Below are positions 44,436-50,948 of a stretch of DNA of 50,948 bases, piece by piece. This DNA is from Planctomycetaceae bacterium (lineage in GTDB: Bacteria; Planctomycetota; Planctomycetia; Planctomycetales; Planctomycetaceae). The position numbers were made by a program, and so were the translations under genes. The notes below the pieces were generated by a model. The model was not told the origin of the DNA. It saw nothing but the letters and a program-made list of their open reading frames with translations, and did no database searches. The stretch lies in contig JAHBXV010000044.1 of NCBI GenBank assembly GCA_019636285.1, positions 1 through 50,948 of the forward strand. The letters run 5' to 3'. How positions within the stretch are numbered: the first letter of the stretch is position 1; the number at the start of each line of letters is the position of its first letter.

Positions 44436-44647
44436 CTAAGGCCATGAACCGAACGCCCCGAGTCAGCGGGGAAACTGTCCAAAAATTTCAAAGCCCGGTT
44501 GGCTTCTCGAAAACCTCGAAGAATCCGTGGGGGCCTCTTGGCGTCCAGAGGGTTTTGAAACGATTTTTGGCAGCGTACTAAAACTCTTCCGTCGCCGTTC
44601 GTTCGCCGTGCCGAGCGCGAGGCATGGGCGAGACTCGCAGTCCGCTA

Positions 44648-45013
<366 letters not shown>

Positions 45014-45054
45014 TCAACAAGCCCCTCGTTCGCCCGCCCTGCCCCGGACTTTCA

Positions 45055-45393
45055 TCACAGGGCATCAGGGCCGCTCTCGCCCGTGCGAACTCGAACCACT
45101 TCCACCAGATCGCTCACGGCGATGCAGCCGTCACCCCGTTCGCCCGTGCGAGCCGCCACCAGAATCGCCCTCACGGCGTTCTGCAGGCGGTCATCGCTGA
45201 CGACGACTTCGACGAGAATCTTGGGAGTAAAGTCGACCGCGTATTCGGAACCGCGATAAACCTCCACCCGCGAACGCTGCTCGCCGAATCCGCGAACTTC
45301 CGTCACCGTGATGCCCGTCACGCCGATCTCCAGGAGAGCCGACTTGACGTCATCCAGACGGAAATGGCGAATGATGGCTTCGATCTTTTTCAT
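45055..45393 (-). CDS. Divergent P-II protein 3 with Cys at position 90
   Basis: 112 residues, first in the minus-strand row. Q39, Tyr51 (VYRGSEYAVDFTPK) and K58 are kept, so it can probably be uridylylated. However, the T-loop base is altered (GFGEQRSR in place of GFGRQKGH), and the nucleotide-binding Lys90 is a Cys in RGDGCIAVSDL (codon TGC). In E. coli P-II, K90 touches the phosphates of ATP or ADP, so nucleotide or 2-oxoglutarate sensing may be changed. Probably the lead gene of the P-II group; a sigma-54-like site lies 63 bp upstream. Confidence 0.93.
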   Translation of the reverse strand: MKKIEAIIRHFRLDDVKSALLEIGVTGITVTEVRGFGEQRSRVEVYRGSEYAVDFTPKILVEVVVSDDRLQNAVRAILVAARTGERGDGCIAVSDLVEVVRVRTGESGPDAL

Positions 45394-45455
45394 CGCGTCG
45401 GCCCCAGAGCCGCTTGAGGGAGTTGATGAAACCTCGTGGAACGATGAAGAGATAT

Positions 45456-45471
45456 AGGGAATCCCGTGCCA
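45456..45471 (-). promoter_or_regulatory. Sigma-54-like promoter upstream of the P-II row
   Basis: Minus strand reads TTTGGCACGGGATTCCCT. Against TGGCACG-R-N3-TTGCW, the -24 half is perfect and the spacing is exact; the -12 half has TCCCT instead of TTGCW, missing two bases including the important G. It sits 63 bp upstream of the first P-II start, where a nitrogen-regulated promoter is expected. It may be a weak or altered RpoN site. Confidence 0.4.
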
Positions 45472-45713
45472 AACTTCCGCGAATGAATCTGATTCTCTTT
45501 AAGGGGCTGTCTGTTAGAGAGTTATGGCAGAACGCTCGGTCGTGCTCCGCCAAAGCGAGATTCGCGCCGCGCTGACACTTTCATGATGGGGCAACCGTAT
45601 CCGGGTCACCTCCGCATCATATTTGTCCCATCAAAGAGCCAAAAACCCCTGTTTTTGCAGGGAATAACGCGGTGTCGCGCATTTGTGACACGGTTCACAG
45701 GAGGGTGACACGT

Positions 45714-45757
45714 TAGCCGCGACCCAACGGGGAGCGCTCCCCGCTGGGTCGCGGCTA
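45714..45757. repeat. TAGCCGCGACCC palindrome, complete copy
   Basis: Inverted repeat: TAGCCGCGACCCAACGGGGA on the left mirrored by TGGGTCGCGGCTA on the right, about 21-bp arms with one mismatch and almost no loop. Half copies occur at 24185-24210 and 29551-29574. The rest of 45472-45888 shows no gene; a GTGACACG direct repeat lies at about 45686-45712. Confidence 0.8.
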
Positions 45758-45888
45758 GATTCTGGGATGGGGTCGTCGTGCGAGGCTCCTTGACCGGCAC
45801 AGAATGGTGTTGCATTCGGCCTGTCGATTTCGTCTGCTGACCGGAGTCTTTCCGGTTCCGGAAGTTACCTTTGCTCAAAGGTTCGATC

Positions 45889-46431
45889 ATGTCGCGACTC
45901 TGCCTGGCGATCGCCGCGTTGCTCCTCATCACCTCTCGCACCGCCGTCGCCGACGTCGACTCGGGGCCCATGGTCGACAAAGCCATTCCGCCTCTGCCGG
46001 TCAAAATCGCCACGGGGGACCAGTCGGGTGAATCGAAGAACATTGTCGAGCACCGTGGCGCCCGACCCACCGTCTACGTGCTGGTCGAAGGCGAGCGTTT
46101 TGATCGGCCGGCCGGCCGGTTTCTGTCCGAACTCGACAAAACGATCGGCCAGATCGGAGCCGACTGGCATGTGGTGGCGGTCTGGTTGGGGGAACAACCA
46201 GACGCAGCCGTCGAGCGAATGCAGCGCATCCAGATGTCTTTGAAGCTCCCGAATACGACCTTCGTCTCGCACGATGGCCGATTCCCGAACGACTGGTCAA
46301 TTCATGATCGAGCCTCATTGACGGCAGTCGTGGTCGTCAACCAGACAACCAGGGCCCGCTTCGGGTACGATTCGGTCAATGAGACCTGCGTGCCCGAGGT
46401 CGTGAAGGCCGTTCGTGCGCAGGCCGACTGA
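45889..46431 (+). CDS. Secreted thioredoxin-fold-like protein
   Basis: 180 residues from the ATG at 45889 (AAAGG upstream). Signal peptide MSRLCLAIAALLLITSRTAVA. The mature protein has the alternation of a thioredoxin-like fold: RPTVYVLVEGERFDRPAGRFL, WHVVAVWLGEQPDAAVERMQ, LPNTTFVSHDGRFPNDWSIH, SLTAVVVVNQTTRARFGYDSV, and a final helix. There is no CxxC, so it is not a classic oxidoreductase; it resembles planctomycete redoxin-like proteins of unknown role. Its stop overlaps the xseB start by one base (TGATG), so the two are translationally coupled. Confidence 0.7.
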   Translation: MSRLCLAIAALLLITSRTAVADVDSGPMVDKAIPPLPVKIATGDQSGESKNIVEHRGARPTVYVLVEGERFDRPAGRFLSELDKTIGQIGADWHVVAVWLGEQPDAAVERMQRIQMSLKLPNTTFVSHDGRFPNDWSIHDRASLTAVVVVNQTTRARFGYDSVNETCVPEVVKAVRAQAD

Positions 46432-46805
46432 TGGGATCGACGACCGAGGAAATAGACGTGGCCAAGAAACAAGCGGCGAATGCCAACGCCGAAGAGTCTC
46501 CCTGCTTTGAAGATTCGCTCGCGGATTTGCAGGGGATCGTGCAGCGCCTGGAAGACGGTTCGGACGGACTGGAAGAATCCCTCCGCCAGTTCGAACGGGG
46601 AATCGGCCTCTTGCGCACGTGTTACAACCTGCTGGAGGGAGCCGAACGGCGGGTCGAAATCCTCACCGGTTTCGACGCGGCAGGTCAACCCATTACGGAA
46701 CCGTTCGACGACTCGGCCACGGTCGACCAGGGCAAAGCCGGCCGCCGGGGTGGTGGCAGCACTGCCGCACGCGACGACGCCCCAGAAACCGGAGGACTGT
46801 TCTGA
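46431..46805 (+). CDS. xseB: Exodeoxyribonuclease VII small subunit
   Basis: 124 residues. XseB forms the long helical arm of exonuclease VII, which degrades single-stranded DNA. The core motif FEDSLADLQGIVQRLEDGSD (about 26-45), LEESLRQFERGIGLLRTCYN, and EGAERRVEILT are typical. The N-terminal 25 and C-terminal ~45 residues (Gly/Ala-rich, acidic) extend beyond the usual 70-80-residue protein. The xseA gene, the usual neighbour, is not in the window. Overlaps the preceding gene by one base. Confidence 0.9.
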   Translation: MGSTTEEIDVAKKQAANANAEESPCFEDSLADLQGIVQRLEDGSDGLEESLRQFERGIGLLRTCYNLLEGAERRVEILTGFDAAGQPITEPFDDSATVDQGKAGRRGGGSTAARDDAPETGGLF

Positions 46806-46812
46806 GGGAGCC

Positions 46813-47190
46813 ATGCCGATGCCATCGATTTCGGACTCTGAGTACCGAAGAGCGTGCCGCGACATGATTGCGCAGGTTCTGGCGCGGCCATCTATGTTTT
46901 TTGCCACCCTCGATGACCTTCACTCATTTATGGGCGGCCACGCGGCCGCGTTTCAACAACTGTTTGGGATTCGTGACACCTTCACATTTCGGTTCAGCAG
47001 GTGGTTCTGGGACAAGAAGGGACTGTCAGGAGCGGCCGGTTGGGCGGCTGCCATTAAAGAACAAGCCAGGATGACTGGTGAATCACCAGTCGAATTGTTC
47101 CGGGTATTTGTCGCGGAGTTTTTCGAGGATTGGCTCCAAGAAGATTTGATAGAAGGGACATTGGATGATTCTGCTGGCCTGTCGAAATAG
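46813..47190 (+). CDS. Hypothetical protein, immunity-like pattern
   Basis: 125 residues from the ATG at 46813, which follows AGGGAG; it begins 7 bp after xseB. The sequence has YRRACRDMIAQVLARPSMFF, DDLHSFMGGHAAAFQQLFG, FRFSRWFWDKKG, AGWAAAIKEQARMTGESP and VELFRVFVAEFFEDWL. The opening (RPSMFF ... LHSFMGGHAAAF) loosely recalls the RPGMYxG...LxxFLxGY pattern in small helical proteins associated with polymorphic-toxin immunity. The likeness is suggestive only; no toxin gene is nearby. Soluble, with Trp/Phe-rich helices. Confidence 0.6.
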   Translation: MPMPSISDSEYRRACRDMIAQVLARPSMFFATLDDLHSFMGGHAAAFQQLFGIRDTFTFRFSRWFWDKKGLSGAAGWAAAIKEQARMTGESPVELFRVFVAEFFEDWLQEDLIEGTLDDSAGLSK

Positions 47191-47356
47191 TTGGTCGGCC
47201 TGAGAGAGTTGCTAACTCAGTCGAGCCAACCGCCAAATGGCGAGCGATGATAATTCTGTCGGCGGTTGTCCGTTCTCAATCAAGACTGGCCTTTCTCCTC
47301 GGCCACGAGGCGCGAGGCACCTGCAATCTGGCCGTGGTCTTTCACGAGAAGCGTTC

Positions 47357-48181
47357 ATGAGTCCGGGAGAATTGTTGGCGTCCACCCTCGCGGTCTTGCT
47401 GATGGCCGCGAGCATGTGGCAGTGGTGGCGCAGCCCTCAACTCAGTTTCGGACCATTCCTGGCAGGCCCCCGACCTGTTCCTTCGCGGTGGGCGATGGCA
47501 GCCGTCGTCGGTTGGGTGGTATTTCTGGTAGCCCTCGAAGTGATTGGTTCGGGGACCGTCGTCTCTGGCGAAGTGGATCCACAGACGGTCGCTGTTTCGC
47601 GAGACCCCAAGGCGCAAATTGCCGCTGCCATTGTGCTGCAATTGATCCTGCTGGTCCTGCTGCTGCCGATGGTTCTCTTTGATGCCGGGCACGTCCCGGC
47701 GGGGCTCGTTCCGGCGCAGCCTCGCGCGGAAGTGGCTGACGGCGCGAGAAACTATCTGCGTGCTGTCGTCCCCACGATCGTGGCACTGCTGATCCTGCTT
47801 CCCGTGCGCGACACCGATTCGCAGCACGAGTTCTTGAAACTGCTGCGTGAATCGCCCGATCCGCTGCTGATTGGCCTATTGGCGCTGTCAGCCGTGTTGC
47901 TCGCGCCGGCTTCAGAAGAACTCGTCTTTCGAGTCACCCTGCAATCGGGCCTCCGTGAACGGTTCGGGCCACGGACAGCCATCGCCGTGACAGCCGTGTT
48001 GTTCGCGGCCGTGCATGGCTGGAAAGATGGGCTCGCGATTCTGCCGTTGTCGCTGCTGCTGGGCCTGGAATACGAACGGCGGCCCAGTTATCTGGCTGCC
48101 TGCACGACGCATGGCCTGTTCAATGGCGTGATGTTGCTCTTGGCGATTTTGTCCCCTGGTGGACCCGAAACACCCGGATGA
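47357..48181 (+). CDS. CPBP family intramembrane metalloprotease
   Basis: 274 residues from the ATG at 47357 (MSPGELLASTLAVLLMAA); the longer frame gives an unlikely hydrophilic start. Polytopic protein with about seven hydrophobic segments. The CPBP/Rce1 motifs are complete: APASEELVFRVTLQ (EExxxR), then the His-containing AAVHGWKDGLAILPLSLLLG, and THGLFNGVMLL (HxxxN). Family members cleave or process prenylated proteins, bacteriocins or signalling proteins, but the substrate here is unknown. It is followed 37 bp downstream by the permease gene, so the two may be co-transcribed. Confidence 0.88.
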   Translation: MSPGELLASTLAVLLMAASMWQWWRSPQLSFGPFLAGPRPVPSRWAMAAVVGWVVFLVALEVIGSGTVVSGEVDPQTVAVSRDPKAQIAAAIVLQLILLVLLLPMVLFDAGHVPAGLVPAQPRAEVADGARNYLRAVVPTIVALLILLPVRDTDSQHEFLKLLRESPDPLLIGLLALSAVLLAPASEELVFRVTLQSGLRERFGPRTAIAVTAVLFAAVHGWKDGLAILPLSLLLGLEYERRPSYLAACTTHGLFNGVMLLLAILSPGGPETPG

Positions 48182-48218
48182 TTGACCGGGTGGCGGGAGC
48201 CAGCCTACGCTTTCCGCC

Positions 48219-49916
48219 ATGAGCACCCCTTCCCCCCGCTATCCCCTGTTTGTCCGCAAAGACCTCGACGGGTTTTTTGGACTGTTCGTCGACAACATCG
48301 TTCAACTCTTGTTGATCGTCGGCTTATGTCAAGGGTTATGCGGTATGACGGGCGAGGCGGGGAGCCTGCTCTGGGGCCGCATCCTCCCCGGCGCGGCGGT
48401 CAGCATTCTGGTCGGCAACCTCTTCTATGCGTGGCAGGCACGACGGCTCGCGATTCGCGAGGGCCGTGATGATGTCACCGCACTGCCATACGGCATCAAC
48501 ACGCCCTCGCTGCTCGTCTATATCTTCTTCGTGATGGCCCCGGTTTACTCGCGGGCGACCGGCGAAGGGATGGAAGCTCCACAAGCCGCCCGGCTGGCGT
48601 GGCAGATGGGGCTGATCGCCTGCCTGGGGAGCGGGCTCATCGAGTTCCTCGGGGCCTTCGTGGCCGAGTGGGTGCGCCGGCAAACGCCGCGGGCAGCGCT
48701 GCTATCCACGCTCGCGGGCATTGCGATTGGTTTCATCGCCATGACGTTCGCGCTGCAGATTTATCACAAACCCCTCATCGCGATGGTGCCGCTGGCAGCC
48801 GTCCTCATCACCTACTTCAGTTCGACCTCGTTTCCACTCGGATTGCCCGGCGGGTTAGTCGCTGTTGGTTTCGGGACCGCCTCGGCGTGGCTGTTGACGG
48901 CGCTCGTCCGCGTCTGGCCCGAAGCGCCGGCATGGGTGCAGAACTCGACGATGAATCCCGATGCGATCGGCGAGGCGGTGGCCAACGTGGGCCTTTATCT
49001 GCCGACGTTCGCCGGACCGGAACTGGCTGAGGTGCTGCGCCAACCCGCGAGCTGGCTGGGCTACCTCTCGGTCATCGTCCCGATGGGTCTCTTTAACCTG
49101 GTGGGCAGTTTGCAGAATATTGAATCGGCGGAGGCTGGGGGCGACAGCTTCGACACGCGGTCATCGCTGGCCGTCAATGGCTTGGGAACGATCTGCGCGG
49201 CTCTCTTCGGGAGTTGTTTTCCCACGACGATCTACATCGGCCACCCAGGCTGGAAGGCGTTGGGAGCACGATCGGGCTATTCGACCCTCAACGGCGTCGT
49301 TATCACCGCGATCTGCCTGTCAGGGACCGTGGCCCTGATTAACAGCATCGTCCCACTGGAAGCCGGCGTGGCGATTGTGCTGTGGATTGGCATCATCATT
49401 ACCGCCCAGGCGTTTTCAGCAACGCCGCCCCGCCACGCCTCGGCTGTCGCAATTGGGCTTTTTCCCGCAATCGCCGCGTGGGGCCAGACGGTCATGCAGG
49501 GGGCCTTCCTGGTGGCGGGCGGCAAGACGATGCAGGAACTGCTGACCGCCAACCCGGCGACGCAGATCAACGGGTTCCTTTTGCAGGGGCTCATCTCGCT
49601 GGAGCGGGGCTACATCTTCACCTGCATGATTCTCTCGGCGATCTCAGCTTTCCTGATCGACCGCAAATTTGGCGCGGCGGCGGCGTGGTCGTTCCTGGCG
49701 GCGGTGCTCGCCTTCCTCGGGCTGACGCACGCCTATCAATTACAGGGAAACATTGTCGACTACCTGTTCGTCCTCGCGAAGCCCGCGTCCGAGACGGCGA
49801 TGGTCGACCGCGCCGAAGGAATTGCGATCGGCTACGTGATGGTGGCGATCGCCTTCCTGATCTTTGGCCGCTGGTACCGCAAACAGCCCGAACACGAGCG
49901 GATCGAGCATTCCTGA
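48219..49916 (+). CDS. NCS2/AzgA-like nucleobase permease
   Basis: 565-residue polytopic transporter with about 12-14 membrane helices. The NCS2 pattern is visible: [37 protein letters not shown] (substrate-site region), [62 protein letters not shown], the [20 protein letters not shown] loop and a final cluster of helices. It is nearest to the AzgA/hypoxanthine-guanine-type branch, longer than UraA/XanP (~430). The purine specificity is an inference. ATG at 48219 has no strong Shine-Dalgarno, suggesting coupling with the upstream CPBP gene. Confidence 0.88.
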   Translation: MSTPSPRYPLFVRKDLDGFFGLFVDNIVQLLLIVGLCQGLCGMTGEAGSLLWGRILPGAAVSILVGNLFYAWQARRLAIREGRDDVTALPYGINTPSLLVYIFFVMAPVYSRATGEGMEAPQAARLAWQMGLIACLGSGLIEFLGAFVAEWVRRQTPRAALLSTLAGIAIGFIAMTFALQIYHKPLIAMVPLAAVLITYFSSTSFPLGLPGGLVAVGFGTASAWLLTALVRVWPEAPAWVQNSTMNPDAIGEAVANVGLYLPTFAGPELAEVLRQPASWLGYLSVIVPMGLFNLVGSLQNIESAEAGGDSFDTRSSLAVNGLGTICAALFGSCFPTTIYIGHPGWKALGARSGYSTLNGVVITAICLSGTVALINSIVPLEAGVAIVLWIGIIITAQAFSATPPRHASAVAIGLFPAIAAWGQTVMQGAFLVAGGKTMQELLTANPATQINGFLLQGLISLERGYIFTCMILSAISAFLIDRKFGAAAAWSFLAAVLAFLGLTHAYQLQGNIVDYLFVLAKPASETAMVDRAEGIAIGYVMVAIAFLIFGRWYRKQPEHERIEHS

Positions 49917-50080
49917 AAGTCGGTTGGCCGATTGTCTTCATTTTTCGGCCACGGTCGATTTTGCGCGTGATAACGCCACCGGCCTTTCGCCCTGAAACGG
50001 TGGTCATCGACTGTGAGTATCTTCTCACGGTCGGCCGCTCTTCGTCCGTCGAAGCGTCTCCTCCAACGAAAGGCTTCCCG

Positions 50081-50948
50081 ATGTCTGCACGATTTTCGTG
50101 GCGAACGGCTTCTCTGGTCGGGCTGATGTCCGTCAGTGCGTGGCTGGGATGTGGCCGAGCGGTCCACGCCAGCGAGGAGCTATCCCGCGCGTTGAATCAA
50201 GACTTCGACAAAGGCGACCTGAAAGGAGCCGAGCAACGGGTCCGTCGTCGACTCGAAGCAGCGCCAAATGATGCCGACGCCCAGTTCGCCAGCGGAGTCG
50301 TCCGACTGCTGCAAGGAATCGAGCAACTGGGGCAGGCGCAATATCGACACGGGGCGTTCAACGATGTCACCCGCGGGCTGCCGGTCTTCCGGATGCCGGT
50401 CCCCGAGAACCCAAAACCCGAGGTAGTTTCGTACCAGAAGGTTCGCCAGACATTCCTCGACTTTCAGGCGGCTGTCGTCGCGGCCGAAGCGGAGCTGGCC
50501 AAGGTCGATGTGACCAAGGACGTCAAGTTGCGACTTGACTTTGCCGGCATTCGCCTCGATCTGACCGGTGACAGACGCATCGGCGAAGGAGAATCGTTCC
50601 TGCAAGTCGCGGGAATTGCCGATCGACGCATTGCGGTCGGTTCGACGGACGCTTATCGCGTGGCGTTTGACGCGGGCGATGTCCCGTGGCTGCGGGGTTA
50701 CTGCCATTTTCTGGCCGCGTTCTGCGACATGGTGCTGGCCTATGACCATCAACGGCTTTTCGACTATTGCGGCCAACTCGTCTACACCCGCATCGAGCGA
50801 TCTGATCCGGCACTGGCCAAGTTGGACATTGGGCCGGGTGAAGACTGGTCGGCCCGCCTCGCCGATGCCATCGCCGCCATTCACTTGATGAACTTCCCCT
50901 GCATCGAGCCGGACCGAATGAAGTCGGCTCACGAACACCTGCTCGCGA
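50081..50948 (+). CDS. Secreted helical-repeat protein, 5' part (partial)
   Basis: Open frame from the ATG at 50081 (AAAGG about 9 bases upstream) to the right edge, 289 codons seen and no stop. Signal peptide MSARFSWRTASLVGLMSVSA followed by WLGCGRAVHA; the Cys could be a lipoprotein site, though the box is imperfect, and AVHA-S is an alternative cleavage point. The following LNQDFDKGDLKGAEQRVRRR-LEAAPNDADAQFASGVVRLL is a TPR-like pair. The body then has a VKLRLDFAGIRLDLTGD segment and a long helical region with FLAAFCDMVLAYDHQRLFDY. No known family. The gap 49917-50080 shows no other gene. Confidence 0.7.
   Translation, partial: MSARFSWRTASLVGLMSVSAWLGCGRAVHASEELSRALNQDFDKGDLKGAEQRVRRRLEAAPNDADAQFASGVVRLLQGIEQLGQAQYRHGAFNDVTRGLPVFRMPVPENPKPEVVSYQKVRQTFLDFQAAVVAAEAELAKVDVTKDVKLRLDFAGIRLDLTGDRRIGEGESFLQVAGIADRRIAVGSTDAYRVAFDAGDVPWLRGYCHFLAAFCDMVLAYDHQRLFDYCGQLVYTRIERSDPALAKLDIGPGEDWSARLADAIAAIHLMNFPCIEPDRMKSAHEHLLA

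Noticed and set aside
44623-44647. Second sigma-54 site near GTGCCG upstream of P-II gene 1
   Set aside because: Only a partial -24-like match with no -12 element at the right spacing.
45606-46070. 154-codon minus frame over the palindrome at 45714
   Set aside because: Crosses a non-coding palindrome and overlaps the signal peptide of the real plus-strand gene; no ribosome-binding site.

Overview
The window looks like a chromosomal segment of a planctomycete (Planctomycetota). Supporting signs are a DUF1501 protein, two DUF1559 prepilin-like proteins, CRTAC1/VCBS beta-propeller lipoproteins, a TIGR03067-like protein pair, a Tll0287-type haem protein pair, high GC, and many short dispersed palindromes between genes. 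This assignment is an inference from gene content; no rRNA or other marker is present. No tRNA, rRNA, CRISPR array, transposase or prophage was seen.

Layout, left to right. 1-5.3 kb: end of a DUF1501 gene, a TrkH/KtrB potassium transporter behind a leader that closely matches the ydaO-type (c-di-AMP) riboswitch, then an accessory stretch with two copies of a ~100-bp palindrome, a small membrane protein, an attC-like integron site abutting a lone SMI1/KNR4 (SUKH) gene, and two TIGR03067-like secreted proteins. 5.3-13 kb: housekeeping genes argS (a 76-bp palindrome on each side), rsfS, a membrane pyrophosphatase with an unusual large insertion, and thiC. 13-18.4 kb: FG-GAP/VCBS and TPR proteins and a small lipoprotein. 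18.4-21.3 kb: two DUF1559 genes duplicated together with leaders and trailing hairpins. 21.4-29.5 kb: M81/MlrC-like peptidase, Mrp-type ATPase, a secreted propeller-like protein, yidC and mnmE.

29.6-39 kb: two adjacent CxxCH haem-binding Tll0287-like proteins, an LssY-C-like protein, a minus-strand group (proC, panD, ligase-associated exonuclease), two sugar-nucleotide epimerases, holA, and a degenerate phosphohexomutase-like protein with an N-terminal Cys/His cluster. 39.5-41 kb: a small secreted protein closed by a strong intrinsic terminator, and a glycosyltransferase-like protein. 41-45.4 kb: a nitrogen-signalling block with glnD and three P-II genes, the first carrying Cys at position 90, headed by a near-consensus sigma-54-like site. 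45.9-50.9 kb: thioredoxin-like protein, xseB, a small unknown gene, a CPBP protease, an NCS2 purine/uracil-type permease, and the 5' part of a secreted helical-repeat protein running off the edge.

Themes: potassium physiology (riboswitch-controlled TrkH; a pyrophosphatase of the K+-dependent sequence class), nitrogen sensing (GlnD plus three P-II), and extensive palindromic intergenic elements. The most notable items are the c-di-AMP riboswitch candidate, the attC-like site, the pseudo-phosphohexomutase, the P-II trio and the haem-protein pair. Start codons were re-chosen from ribosome-binding sites and signal peptides where the longest frame looked too long; such choices are stated in each entry.
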